This document shows, one piece after another, positions 52,168-62,989 of a DNA stretch of 64,000 bases. This stretch comes from Nematopogon swammerdamellus (Eukaryota; Arthropoda; Insecta; Lepidoptera; Adelidae): positions 22,341,791-22,405,790 of the forward strand of contig OX336344.1 in the NCBI GenBank assembly GCA_946902875.1, in the 5' to 3' direction. The notes below the pieces were generated by a model. That model searched no databases, was not told the DNA's origin, and worked only from the letters and a program-made list of their open reading frames with translations. The position numbers were made by a program, and so were the translations under genes. Every line of letters begins with the position of its first letter. Position 1 is the first letter of the stretch.

Positions 52168-52375
52168 AAGGGTGTCCCCGGACTGGTGTTGTTCCTTTAA
52201 GGAGGTTATTCTACGCTTTGTAGCAAACATAATTAGTAAAATAAGTAGGGTTCTAGTCTAGGTACACCCGTTGCGGAGATTTTACTTCTTTTACTCATCT
52301 TTTACTAATTCTGTTTATTACAAAGCGTAGAATAGCCTCCTTAAAGGAACTACACCAGTCCGGGGACATCCTGTG
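52168..52375. mobile_element. MITE with about 60-bp inverted ends
   Basis: gggtgtccccggactggtgt at the left and its complement (with a/g changes) at the right, continuing through gttcctttaaggagg and ttctacgctttgta. No target duplication identified. Confidence 0.75.
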
Positions 52376-53164
52376 ACACAAGTTAAGCTCACTGAATTTA
52401 GGATACGCTGGCTTAGCACTTAGAATATTTGAAAATTTAGTTGGCGTTATGTGTGCTTTATAAATAGTCTTTGCGTAGTTCTGAACACTGGCCAAATGTC
52501 ATGGGCGGAGCCGCGGGTAAAATCAAGTGGTCTATACGAACGAGAGCATGGTGGAGCGGCTCGCACATAACCGTTCACGATAAACGCCACTACACCGAGC
52601 GGCCGAGCAGGGGTTAATTCTACATTCAGTGCGGTTACACTGGGCAGCGGCGTGTCCATTAGAGTTCCATTCTACATAGTACTAAGGGACGGCAAATTAA
52701 TTTATGAAAAATAAAAGGAATATTGAAAAATCGCTCCTTAAAATTGCAGCCTGGGAGCCTTGCTATGATCAAGGTGCTCACTTTACGCTTATGTAATTCT
52801 AGAATAAAAATATTATCAAAACACTTGTTTTAGAAATATTTCTTCCACACTCATCCAGAAGCAAGACGATCTTTTCAGTTTTCGAGGCTTAAGGTAACAG
52901 TAACGTCAAAAATGTACAATTAAAAATAATATAGAACAAAATATATGTCAGCTTTAATATCACCGTGTCTGCTGTGTGTCATTTATAAGATCACTTCGGT
53001 GTCCGTCCGTCTGTCACAGAGGTTTTTCTCGAAAACTAAGAAGCGTAGAAATTTGGCATAATGATAGAACTTGATGACGATATCGCTCGCCAAAAACGAG
53101 ATAAAAATTTATTTTATATTAATATAGGGGGGCCAATTTGATACTAATAAAAACAAAATTAAAC
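52376..53164. other. Unassigned stretch
   Basis: 52504-52535 (gggcggagccgcgggtaaaa) resembles a degenerate Helitron 3' end. No gene. Confidence 0.4.
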
Positions 53165-53167
53165 AAA

Positions 53168-53362
53168 CATATTTACTGCATCTCTCCCCATGCATGTCGT
53201 AAAAGGCCTTACTTGCTGCTTGATCGATTGAATCTTGTTCGAATACTTTGCGAAACGTGGTGGTCGGTGTTGTGCTGTAATTTACCAGAGTTCTTGCAGC
53301 ACAACACCGATTACTCTGCTTATCCCGATTGTCGGGATTCAGCGTGTGTGATATGTATGTAT
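53168..53362 (+). repeat. Q repeat with internal deletion
   Basis: tgcatctctccccatgcatg joins directly to ccttacttgctgcttgatcg and ends with a tatgtatgtatgtat tail. About 85 bp of the middle is missing. Confidence 0.7.
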
Positions 53363-53756
53363 GTATGTATATTTTTGTTTTTTTTATTGTTTTTATATTA
53401 GTACGGAAAAATAATTTGTGCGAGCCTAACTCGCTCTTGATCGATTTTTTTTTACTTTTCTTAAACTCGACGTATTCAAGCACCGCCGCCGTCGCATCGC
53501 TCGTTGCTCGTCGCCCCGTTGGCAGTGTAGCCCGCTAGTCGGCTGGAACGATGACGTTAAAGTGGTACGTGCACGCGTTTTAATTGTAGCCCTCCTGACG
53601 TCAGCGGCATACAGAGCACATTCAATGTTGCCAGTGCGGTCTCGCCGCGACTATGGGGAAATTAGTGCAGTCATTGTGGGCAGCAATGCCGTCAGTTTGT
53701 GCGAGGTGGTTTTTAAATTTTCTCATTGCCTCGAACCTCGGCATAAATCCAATAAG
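53363..53756. other. Unassigned stretch
   Basis: Partly CpG-rich (53480-53660). Overlapping plus-strand frames of 60-109 codons run into the adjacent S2 SINE and show no domain. Confidence 0.4.
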
Positions 53757-54146
53757 CGCCGAGTGCCCGAGTGGATTAGGCATCTGCTTCTCATGCGAGC
53801 GGTCCGAGGTTCAAATCCAAATGAATTTTTTCTAACGAAAAAATTTACGTGCATACCTAACCTGCTGCTTCACCGTTCGGAACCGGTGTAAAACTGTAGG
53901 TCCCTTCCCTTGCCCCTTACTATGTAGTAGGCTCAAATTGTAACCGACTGGGTTGATACCACCGTACTGGATGTAAGATGGCCGCATCGCAGTCTCGGTT
54001 GTGTTCTCCTCTAGTCCAGTATAGCCAGCAATCCAGGGAAGTCTCCGATATGGCACCTACCTTCTCGGTGGTGATATTGGCTGGTCGGAGCATGGACTTT
54101 GGCCCCTCTGACTCAGCCACCCATACCGGATTACATAAAAAAAACC
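53757..54146 (+). mobile_element. S2 SINE, full length
   Basis: Head gccgagtgcccgagtggatt, 'ctgcttctcatgcgagcggt' and ggttcaaatccaaat; tail ccggattacataaaaaaaa. Confidence 0.85.
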
Positions 54147-54356
54147 CTGTGTGTTTAATGTAGCGAGGTCCATTAATTCGAAAACGGAGATCTTGTAGAT
54201 ACATGGAAATGAACAATATTTAGTCCAACTATTAAAGTTTGCTTTTGAGTACTTTGATAGAGCATTGAGCAGATGCGAAAATCTTCTTTCGAAATTTAGG
54301 ATTGTGTTCATCATCCCCGACCAATAATAATTATTTTTTATTTCTTAAATGTAGAG
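54147..54356. other. Unassigned stretch
   Basis: Nothing recognised. Confidence 0.4.
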
Positions 54357-54575
54357 ACTGTAAAGGAAGGGAGGGAGGGGTGGTGAGAGAAGGAGAGCTG
54401 GTGAGGGGAGGAAGGGTGGGATGGGGATGGGAGGGGAGGGAGAGAGAAATAGTTGAGGTAGGGAGGCGATGGAAGGGGAAGGAGGGTGGGGGAGGAAGAG
54501 CAGCGATGGGAGGGGGAGGGGTGGGGGAAGAAAAGGGAGGGGAGGGGATGGGTGGGGGCAAGGGGGACTGTATTG
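54357..54575 (+). repeat. Polypurine G-rich tract, about 215 bp
   Basis: Almost uninterrupted G/A (gggagggaggggtggtgaga, ggggatgggaggggagggag, ...) with many G3-5 runs. Could form G-quadruplexes or triplex DNA. Frames on either strand are compositional artefacts. Confidence 0.93.
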
Positions 54576-54660
54576 ATTTGATTATGTAGATGGTAATGCA
54601 AATTACTAAATAACTAAAAACTACGAGTACCTAATCAACATGAAAATAACTATCAAAAGG

Positions 54661-54910
54661 TGTATTTTCGAACGTTTCTAGAACGCTTGTGGCATTACCC
54701 CACTGAATGGCAAGGCTTGCCCTTTGCATAAAGTAGGCCTTGGATTGCGGGACGCCAGTTTCGTCCACTAGCAGAGGGCAAGCCTTTTCGAGAAGCTTTT
54801 GGCTTTACTGCTCCACGGACCGAGGGTTTCAACCGCATACGCAACAAATTCTAAATGTTGAATGTCATTTCTATATTTATTGCGTTTGAGGCTCTCCGCC
54901 CCGGCCGCGA
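54661..54910 (-). pseudogene. LJ retroelement-type remnant
   Basis: The minus strand reads GAESLKRNKYRND, FVAYAVETLGPWSSKAKSF, KRLALC*, and then, out of frame, the IQ-x-GNA region (caaggcttgccattcagtgg complement). Same family as 21186-21620. Confidence 0.6.
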
Positions 54911-55225
54911 TCAAGCCAGTCGCTCTGGAAGAGGCTCAAACGTTACTATACATATACCAATGTTTTAGGCCATATCTTGCTTGCCTCGAACTGGGTAATA
55001 ATGTGGGTCTGTGTACTTGCCACATATCCCCCGCCCTCCCCGCCGCAGCCTCAGCGCCGCAGCCTCCCTGAAGATGAAGTAAACACAAGGCATGTCGTGC
55101 GGCACAGACGGCGGCTGCGAGACAACGAAAATTGCTTTTCTGATCTTGAACAACGATTGGAAATGTAAGGAGCGCGACGTGGGTGTGTCACTGCACTGAA
55201 TGGGTGTGCCAACTATTGTTGCTTT
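54911..55225. other. Unassigned stretch
   Basis: Short frames on both strands, no motif. Confidence 0.4.
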
Positions 55226-55380
55226 AGAACACTATAGTTTGTGTTTTCCGTCCAGTTCAGTGTAGCCGGCACGACCGAAGGGAAGCACTGACGTGGCACC
55301 AAGTTCACCCGGTGTTATGGGCTGACATCACGGATGTTGTAGGTGATGCAGCCAACCGTGTCAGTTTCCATAAAAAAAAA
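55226..55380 (+). mobile_element. S1 SINE, 3' end
   Basis: tagtttgtgttttccgtcca to gtcagtttccataaaaaaaa. 5'-truncated. Confidence 0.8.
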
Positions 55381-56124
55381 ATATCAAGGTATAGACCGAT
55401 TTTGACATTGAAAATGTCTTTTCGATCCCTTCAGTATAGTCCCCGATTTCCAGCGAGAGTGCTAAGTCGCCCTGGTGTCGTCAGTTTGAAGGCTATGTGA
55501 ATATTTAAGGTGTCAAAGGACAGGTATCGACGAGGGCTAAAAGATGGTAAAAAAAATGATTAAAAAAATTTTTAAGAGTTTAGAGAAAATCGCAAAAAAA
55601 ACTGCTTAAAATAGCCGTTTTTAGGGGGTTTAAAAAGGGCACTTTTAAACTATAACTAAATATATATTTCAAACATTTATATTTTTATATTGTAGATTGA
55701 CTCAAAATAAAAATATCTGTTTTTGGTCACGTGTCTCACGTGTTTTTTGGATTTTTGGAAAAATGTGAAAAATTTGGGAGTTATAATTTTTTTTTTCATT
55801 ACGCGAGTTTTTTTGTACGTTTGGAGCGTTAAAATTCGATTTATACGAGGTGACTCACAACACTATAGGTTTAACATCAGACATGTTCATTATTAATGTT
55901 ATAGGTAGTTTTCCATTAAATACATTTATGGTAAAGTTCTTTTTAAATTTTTGTATATATATTTTAATATGAAAATTACATATAAGCAGAACGTACTCGA
56001 AGAATCCAATGTTCGCTCTTCGAACGAGATAAAGCAGTGGTGATGCATTCCGTCATCGAAATAATAGCGCAAGAGAAGACCTTGTTCATCTTGATATTAT
56101 TTTTGTTTTTTTTTATTTATTTAT
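55381..56124. other. AT-rich unassigned stretch
   Basis: No gene, RNA or repeat recognised over about 740 bp. Confidence 0.4.
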
Positions 56125-56670
56125 TTTTAGGGCTTTTAACAATAATTTGTTAATAGCAGCCCCATAGTATTCATCTTCTCCATCCCTTAGGTCACAGAGT
56201 CCCTATGGGATAGCGATCACTTCACGAAATCCAACACAAAATCTCTCTTTACTTGGGCTCGCCAGCAGTTTATGTACCTATACTACAAAAGAAATTGAGT
56301 CTGTCCACCCTAAGTGGCATCTGTAGGGTCGCCCTAGACGCAAGTACCTGGACCAGATCGGGCATGTGCTCAAAAACGGTCAAGTGCGTAGTGCCCGTAA
56401 CCGACGAGCATGCATGAAGAACATTACGAGAGTGGAAGAGGCGGCAGAGGTGTGTCAGGATCGTGGTGCGCGGAGATCTGTTGTCTCTGCCTACCCCACT
56501 GAGAAACAGGCGTGACGCTATGTGTGACGCCTGCAATTCCCTTCGTAGTTCCTCGGTCTCACCACACTCCATCAGCAAATGGTACATGTCATCCTTCTTG
56601 TTACACCGATCACAATTTGGAGAATCTCTAATGATCCCTTACAAAATGTGACGCTGAGTGATAATTATAT
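56125..56670 (-). pseudogene. LG LINE ORF2 C-terminus and 3' UTR
   Basis: The minus strand encodes NCDRCNKKDDMYHLLMECG (CX2CX7HX4C finger), then ETEELRRELQASHIASRLFL. The coding part ends near 56270. The 3' UTR (ctatcccatagggactctgt, atactatggggctgctatta) ends in aaataaataaataaaaaa. The UTR recurs at 26219-26412 and 63690-63870. A Jockey/I/R1-group LINE by its terminal finger; clade not certain. Confidence 0.65.
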
Positions 56671-56715
56671 TTGTATGCAATCCGCTATGAGTGGTTGAGT
56701 CTGAGGGGCTAGTTT
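56671..56715 (-). mobile_element. S2 SINE tail scrap
   Basis: tgtatgcaatccgctatgag, tggttgagtctgaggggcta: the last 45 bp of S2. Confidence 0.6.
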
Positions 56716-56876
56716 TCACTGTTACATTCATCTAAATAGTTTTACGCTATAAGTCATAGCGCTACGTCATCGGCGGCCTGAGCTGTGAGCAAAAAGTCAC
56801 GCGGAGCGAAGCCGCCGACAAAAGCGAGTTCTCAAAAATGCCTACTAAACAACAATAAACAATTGTAAATTCAATT
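56716..56876. other. Spacer with Helitron-like end
   Basis: cacgcggagcgaagccgccg followed by acaaaagcgag at about 56797-56830 resembles the Helitron 3' end, with CTAG degraded. Confidence 0.4.
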
Positions 56877-57182
56877 TTTTTTATGGCAACTGACACGGTT
56901 GGCTGCATCACCTACAACATCCGTGATGTCAGCCCATAACACCGGGTGAACTTGGTGCCACGTCAGTGTTTCCCTTCTGTCGTGCCGGCTACACTGAACT
57001 GGACGGAAAACACAAACTATTTACATAGCTGTTCCGACCGACCTTTCATTCAGTGCGGTGGTACCACCCCGGGCGGGTTCAACCCTACCACCTAGTAATA
57101 TATGAAGGGAGTCATATCCCTTAGTCGACTTTTACGACATACACGGGGAGAGATGCAGTAGGGCTATTCTTTTAAAGTACAA
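56877..57182 (-). mobile_element. Chimeric SINE: Q head joined to S1 body
   Basis: S1 body at 56877-57104 (tail at low end, actaggtggtagg complement at high end), then Q head at 57105-57182 (ggagtcatatcccttagtcg, 'catacacggggagagatgca'). Same junction as 2692/2693. Confidence 0.75.
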
Positions 57183-57432
57183 TGTACAATAATCCACACC
57201 GTACAAAATCATTTATTCGATCGGAAAATTCTAAGGAGACAGATCTTCTACTAATAAAATATTCTATGGTTTCTGCAGCAATGGATTTTCAATTTGTGCA
57301 TTGGAATGTTACTTCAATGTATTCTGCTGTATTTTTCTGGAAAATTTATGGAGATAGAAGCGTTTACTGATCAAAATAATACTAAGTACAGTAAACGAAA
57401 GTAAATAATGCATATTTATTAAAGATAATATC
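57183..57432. other. Unassigned stretch
   Basis: 62-codon frame without motif. Nothing recognised. Confidence 0.4.
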
Positions 57433-57542
57433 TTTTTTTTTTATGGGAACTGACACAGTTGGCTACATCACATACAACATCCGTGATGTCAGCCCATAAG
57501 ACCGGGTGAACTTGGTGCGACGTCAGTGCTTCCCTTCGGTCG
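57433..57542 (-). mobile_element. S1 SINE, 3' end
   Basis: tttatgggaactgacacagt through cagtgcttcccttcggtcg. Confidence 0.75.
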
Positions 57543-57615
57543 TCTCTGCCGCCGGTCAACCACCCTATTTCAACATGTATGTGGGTATTTACAGAAAAAA
57601 ACTCTTAAATAATAA

Positions 57616-58012
57616 CACTATGGCCGAGTGGTTTGGGCATCGGCTTCTCATGCGAGAGGTCCGCGGTTCGAATCCGGTCGGCGTGTACCAATGAGTTTTT
57701 ATGACGAAAAAATTTATGTGCATACCTACACCTGCTGCTTCACCGTTCGGAACCGGTGTAAAACTGTAGGTCTCTTCCCTTGCCCCTTACTAGGTGGTAG
57801 GCTCAAATTGTAGCCGACTGGGTTGGTACCACCGTACTGCATGTAAGATGGCCGCATAGCAGCCTCGGTTGTGTTCTCCTCTAGTCCAGTATAGCCAGCA
57901 ATCCAGGGAAGTCTCCGGTATGGCACCTACCTTCTCGGTGGTGATATTGGCTTGTCGGAGCATGCGCTTTGGCCCCTCCGACCCAGCCACCCATACCGGA
58001 TTACATTAAAAA
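57616..58012 (+). mobile_element. S2 SINE, nearly full length
   Basis: Head 'tatggccgagtggtttgggc', ctcatgcgagaggtccgcgg, ttcgaatccggtcggcg; tail accggattacattaaaaaaa. The first few head bases are missing or changed. Confidence 0.85.
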
Positions 58013-58207
58013 AAATGCCGAAAGACAATTTTTGTATGGAGAAAGTTAACTTACTTCTCGTCTTAAGCCGATCATAATAGTTTTCACACGATCGCTCCGA
58101 CACGTTCGGCATTATTCACACCCGTCTAACATAAAAATTTCCATTTGTTCCATCAAGCTACCTCAACTACCACAGCGCACGCTTGGTGGTACACTACATG
58201 CGACTGG

Positions 58208-58607
58208 CGAGTGCTGCAATTTTTTTTTCTGGAAACTGACATGGTTGTCCACATCACCGATAACATTCAGTGATGTCAGCACATAGCACCTTAGTGAACT
58301 AGGTGCCGTGTCAGTGCTTTCCTTCGGTCAGGCCGGCTACACTGAATTGGACGGAAAACATTAACTATTTAGATAGCCGTTTCGACCGTGCGGTGTTACA
58401 AACCCAGGCGGGTTAAACCCTACTACCTAGTAAGTTAAGAAGGGAAGGCACATGCAGTATTACGTGGAATCCGAAGCACGATCAGCCTGCAACGGTTGAA
58501 CGGTCACCCATTTAAGTTTTGACAGCGCTCACGTGTGCTTATGAATCATCACAAGTTATTATTACAAACGACAATCGACCGATAGCACCAATGGGCTACC
58601 GAGGCTA
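58208..58607 (-). mobile_element. S1 SINE, full length
   Basis: tttctggaaactgacatggt to caatgggctaccgaggct (tRNA A-box side) with a decayed 5S-like segment (cacccatttaagttttgaca). Confidence 0.82.
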
Positions 58608-58757
58608 AATCAATGTTTAGAAAAGACTTAGTGATAATTTTCACGTATTGTCTTGTACAATTGTTTAATATTGTTGATACCCAACTTCTGACAATGCATG
58701 ACAACTCATGATAACAATATTTTATGCCCTTAAAATGATACCCCTTTCATAACTGTA

Positions 58758-58954
58758 CAGATGTTTTATCTCACGAGCGCGGGTAAGCCATACTAAACTT
58801 GTAGTTGTAATGCGTATAGACACGCGCTCCTGTGTGTGTAGCGTTAGCGCAGGTAGCGCTCCCGAGCTTACACAGACAAAGACAGTGTGCATGTATATTT
58901 ACACATTTACACACACAAGCGTGGCTCACCCGCGCTCGTGAGATAAAACATCTG
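58758..58954. mobile_element. TA-flanked MITE, 197 bp
   Basis: CAGATGTTTTATCTCACGAG at the left and its exact complement at the right; the inverted ends continue cgcgggt(a/g)agcca. TA on both sides. Confidence 0.85.
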
Positions 58955-59250
58955 TAGCTCTATTAGACACAAAGTACGAACGAATTAATGTTCCCATGAG
59001 CGCACAGTTTGCGGAAAAAGTATGACAGTTGCGATGAGTCACCACTGATCATGTGATCGTACGATTTGGATTTTTTTAATGTCATCGTCACTGCGTAAAC
59101 TTCTTCTCGAAATATGCTCATGAGGCACCGCGCTGGGCCAAATGACGACTGAATAAGAAGCAAGTACGTAGTATTGGTATTTTTGATCGCTCTCCGCCAC
59201 AAAGTACCGCCCGTACCGGAGTAGTGTAGTGAGACAGGGTTTCCTTTAAT
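58955..59250. other. Unassigned stretch
   Basis: A 96-codon minus-strand frame (58963-59253) has no motif. Confidence 0.35.
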
Positions 59251-59429
59251 CATTTCTAATTCTTCTGTACTGTGTGTATGTCACCTAACTCATTCTAAAC
59301 GGCTGGACCGAGTTGGATTAAATTTTGTGTGTATATTTGAGTGGGTCCCTGGATGGTTTTAAAATACAATTTAACCCAGTAGATGGCGTCTTGATAAGTC
59401 TACGCGGACGAAGTCGCGGGCACAGCTAG
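59251..59429 (+). mobile_element. Helitron-like 3' region
   Basis: 'ctaaacggctggaccgagtt', cagtagatggcgtcttgata and gacgaagtcgcgggcacagCTAG|T. The 5' boundary was not found. Confidence 0.55.
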
Positions 59430-59437
59430 TTTATATA

Positions 59438-59833
59438 TAAGGTGCTTCGTTATTTATGTCAAAACTTTCGAGTGGGTTACATAACCATTCAAATAAACAC
59501 GTTACGTAAAAAAAAATTATGTTTTTAGCATTACTTTTCGAGAAATTTAACAAAACATGTTTGTTACCTAAACATCAACCTGTGTGTAACAGTAGGTAAC
59601 TTGCATTGTACGGGGTCAATGACCGTATTATGTTCAAACAGAGAACAGCTGTTTGTTGTAAGTAAGTCACAAGGTCACTATGATTGGTTTTCACAGCTAC
59701 TTATTTGATTTAATTTTTTTGTTAGGAAAAAAAATGCTCCTATAAACATATGTTTTTTTCTTACGTAAAGTGTTTATTTTGAGTGTGTATGTAACCCTCT
59801 CGAAGTTAATGACATGAATAACGAAACACCTTA
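59438..59833. mobile_element. TA-flanked MITE with 80-bp inverted ends
   Basis: TAAGGTGcTTCGTTATTtAT at the left is matched at the right by the complement of TAAGGTGtTTCGTTATTcAT. Similarity continues to the 'acgtaa' blocks 75-80 bp in. It lies eight bases after the Helitron end at 59429. Confidence 0.82.
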
Positions 59834-60071
59834 TACAACTCGGTTCTCGCATTCAATGTAGCCCGACACGTTTCAGCTGCCGCGAGTGCCCGCCATCGAC
59901 CGCGTCGGAGCGATGGCTTGAGCGAGTGCCGGCCTGGCAGCGCCTGAACCGGACGTGGCCCCGCCAAGAATGTTGCACTAACTATCCGACTGCGATCTAA
60001 TTGAATTCTTTCTACATGTCGATCGCGTCAGTTCCGCGGAGGGCACAGAGCAGTGAAAATAATATTGAATA
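59834..60071. other. CpG-rich unassigned patch
   Basis: 59880-60050 is GC-rich (cgcgtcggagcgatggctt). No open frame of note. Confidence 0.4.
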
Positions 60072-60359
60072 TTGGAGGCTGACCGTGGTTCGGATTCCAT
60101 GTTAAACTGTATGTCCCTTCCCTTCTAACCTTACTAGGTGGTAGGGTTTATCCCGGCCGGGTTGTTACCACCGCACTGAACGAAACGTCGGTCGAAACGG
60201 CTATGTAAATAGTTCGAATTTTCCGTCCAGTTTAGTGTAGCCGACATGAAATGAAGGGAAGCACTGACATGGCACCTAGTTCACCCTGTGTTATGGGCTG
60301 ACATCACGGATGTTGTAGGTGATGTAGCCAACCGTGTCAGGTTCCATAAAAAAAAAAAA
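60072..60359 (+). mobile_element. S1 SINE body and tail
   Basis: ggaggctgaccgtggttcgg to gtcaggttccataaaaaaaa. Head missing. Confidence 0.82.
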
Positions 60360-60369
60360 GAATATGTTT

Positions 60370-60600
60370 AAGATTTTACCGCTATTTTTTTTTTATAGAA
60401 AGCGCGAAATGTGGCACCGAGCCACCCATGAGGTGTCTAACGACGCCCATGGACATTCGGTTGTATACGAGGGTTGCGAATGCCATGCCGGCCTGACAGG
60501 TGCCTATTCACGCCGCTCTTGAAGGGCCCGAGACTGTACTTGGGGGAAATATATGGGCAAGGAGAGCGCTCCAGAGGTAACCGGTTCTGTACATTTCTGT
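60370..60600 (-). pseudogene. LF LINE 3' end
   Basis: Minus-strand complement of 23690-23890: IYFPQVQSRALQER, then complement of 'gttgcgaatgccatgccggc' and cctgacaggtgcc, tail ttttttttatag. Confidence 0.55.
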
Positions 60601-60770
60601 GTTCTATTGCACATTATGTTAAAGTAAGTCGCATATGTATTGCATACATTGGACTTGATATATTTCCTCACTGAAATGGTGCGGTCAAACCATAGTAAGA
60701 ACAATTTGGAAACTGAATAGCACATACTGTAATTACATTATGTTATATTTCGATTATTTGTATTGAAGGA

Positions 60771-61005
60771 GTAAGGACAATATGCTGTGATAAAGGGCGA
60801 CAGGTTAGCCATCTCTCACCTTGGCACGGTCTTTCCACTGAGTCATACAGCAGGTGGGCCCTTACTTGCTGCTTTATAGTTATCTTGTCCGAATACTTTG
60901 CTAAACACGGTGGTCTGCGTTGTGCTCCAATTTAATAGAGTACTTGCAGCAGAACACCGATTACTCTACTTACCCCGATTGTCGGGATACAGCGTGTAGT
61001 GTGTA
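60771..61005 (+). repeat. Q repeat, 5'-truncated
   Basis: taaggacaatatgctgtgat, 'gccatctctcaccttggcac', gaatactttgctaaacacgg, 'ttactctacttaccccgatt' and gtgtgtatgtatt. Confidence 0.7.
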
Positions 61006-61727
61006 TGTATTTTATTTGGCAAATTAATTAATTTGAGACTAGTTAGAATGAATATTTTTTTCTGTCGTATGCAGGCATGCCCTTATTTTACGATTTTCTT
61101 CGAATTTCACTGCTCAGGTTCTAAGAATAATGTCGTGATGCTATGTAGCCTAAATGTTACATCGAATTAGGCTCTAAATTTTTCTGAAAGCTTCTTCTGA
61201 ATTGGTTCAGTAGTTTTTACATGGTGCGTGCACAAACACACAAACGTGAAAACAGACAGACAAATATTCCTAAAATGTGTTCAATGCATTTATCCTTCAA
61301 CTTCAACCCTAGGATATCAGGTATAATAAGTTTATATCCCTAAATATAAGAGGTAGGTATAGATATTAAATTTACATCCAATCATATAATCTCACTAATA
61401 AACTCTAAATAATATTATAATAACTGAATTTAATAGCTAGTGTAGCATTAGATAGCACGCCACAGACATTACTTAATAACATATACATAAGATACTATAT
61501 ACCTCAGACTTAATCACTAATTTCACCTCTGAAATACACCCTCCTCGGGTGTACGGCGTCGCTGCTGGCGCGATAGAACTCAAGGCACGTAGCACCTCTA
61601 CGGCGCGGCGTAGCAGTGCTACGGAACGGCGTAGCACCTCTACATGTGTGTAGAGACAAAATGAAGTAAGTTACTATAAAATATGTTGTAGTGTTGAAAA
61701 ATCGTGTGGCTTTGTGGTTTGTGGGCC
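61006..61727. other. Unassigned stretch with small repeat cluster
   Basis: 61585-61645 holds three copies of a cgtagcacctctacg-like motif. Otherwise AT-rich and non-coding. Confidence 0.4.
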
Positions 61728-62092
61728 GGTACTTTAAAAGAATAGCCCCACCGCATCTCTCTCCGTGTATGTAGTAAAAGGCGAATAAGGGATATGACTT
61801 CCTTCTTATATTACGGATTCGGTGTTCGAATTACACGTAAAACAGTAGGTCCCTTCCCTTCTTACTTTACTAGGTGGTATAGGGTTTAACCCGCCCGGGT
61901 TGGCACCACCGCACTGAATGAAAGCTCGGTTGAAACGGCTATCTAAATAGTTCGTGTTTTCCATCCAGTTCAGTGTAGCCGGCACGACCGAAGGGAAGCA
62001 CTGACATGGCATCTAGTTCACCACAGTGTTATGGGCTGACATCACGGATGTAGTAGGTGATGTAGCCAACCGTGTCAGTTTTCTTAAAAAAA
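61728..62092 (+). mobile_element. Chimeric SINE: Q head joined to S1 body
   Basis: Q head at 61730-61808 (gccggtactttaaaagaata, 'aataagggatatgacttcct'), then a longer S1 body starting cggattcggtgttcgaatta and ending cagttttcttaaaaaaaa. Here S1 starts about 80 bp further upstream than in the two other chimeras. Confidence 0.72.
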
Positions 62093-62501
62093 AGCTGTTT
62101 ACCGGTAGACATGTACGAGTAAATTGTAGCCAAATGTGGTGGAAGTAGACCCTAAATTTCAACGTATAACCACAACTTAACATATTATTATCTACTATCA
62201 AAACTATCTATCTCCATCGGTTTCGGAGGCAATCGTCCTAAGTGCCACTAGTGGATGAAGGGATGATCCGTCGTGTCACCATCACGCCGTGAAAGGGGGC
62301 GGCAGTCGGTCGGCATAAGTAATGACGTACCGCCACAGATCAAACCTTCGTCAAAGCCTATCTGACAGTGGGATTTTCCAGTGGCTTCGCTTGTTTCCTG
62401 CCGAGTATGTAAAGTGAGACTCTAAATTTGAGTATATTTCTTGTACGCACTCCCTGCTCATCTATTTCCTCCCAAGTAACAGCCTGGGGTTTTTAAAAAA
62501 C
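62093..62501. other. Unassigned stretch
   Basis: No gene or repeat recognised. Confidence 0.4.
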
Positions 62502-62808
62502 CGGCCAATTGCGAGTGGCGCACCGAGGTTTCCGCAACACAAAAAAAAAAATTGAAAAAAGACGTTTCTTGTATTTTAAATTTTTTACTTTTTAATTTTT
62601 GTATTATTTGTTGTTATATCCGCCATAATAACACATATTCTTGAAAATTGCCCGTTGAAAATTTCAACGGGCTACCTATTACGGTTCAAGAGATACAGCC
62701 CTCGGACAGACAGACAAACGCACGGACGGACGGCCGGACGGACAGACAGACAAACAGACAGACGGCGTAGGCTTAGTTCCGTACGGGATATGGAAACCTA
62801 AAAAGGGA
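62502..62808 (+). repeat. D repeat, deleted copy
   Basis: aaccggccaattgcgagtgg, then a gap, 'caacgggctacctattacgg', gacggacggccggacgga and gatatggaaacctaaaaa. Confidence 0.7.
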
Positions 62809-62936
62809 CGTGAAAATGCTCCTGTCAGCCCGGCATGGCATTTGCAATCCCCGTGCATCACAGAATGTCCATTGGCATCGTAAGTCACCTACTCGTAAGC
62901 GAAACGATGCCAAATGACGCGCTTTCCATAAAAAAG
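62809..62936 (+). pseudogene. LF LINE 3' end
   Basis: cctgtcagcccggcatggca and tttgcaatccccgtgcat, ending gcgctttccataaaaaagg. Third LF copy. Confidence 0.5.
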
Positions 62937-62989
62937 GTAAAATAAAATGTATCTGGTGGATTTGAAGTTTTTGCTAGAAAGTTCTTCTG

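Noticed and set aside
54302..54601. Gly/Arg-rich and Pro/Ser-rich frames on opposite strands
   Set aside because: Compositional artefact of the polypurine tract.
58963..59253. 96-codon minus-strand gene
   Set aside because: No motif and no conserved context; it starts in the flank of a MITE.
61585..61645. Operator-like short palindromes (cgtagcacctctacg)
   Set aside because: Three imperfect copies in AT-rich flank without a gene nearby; not enough to call a regulatory site.
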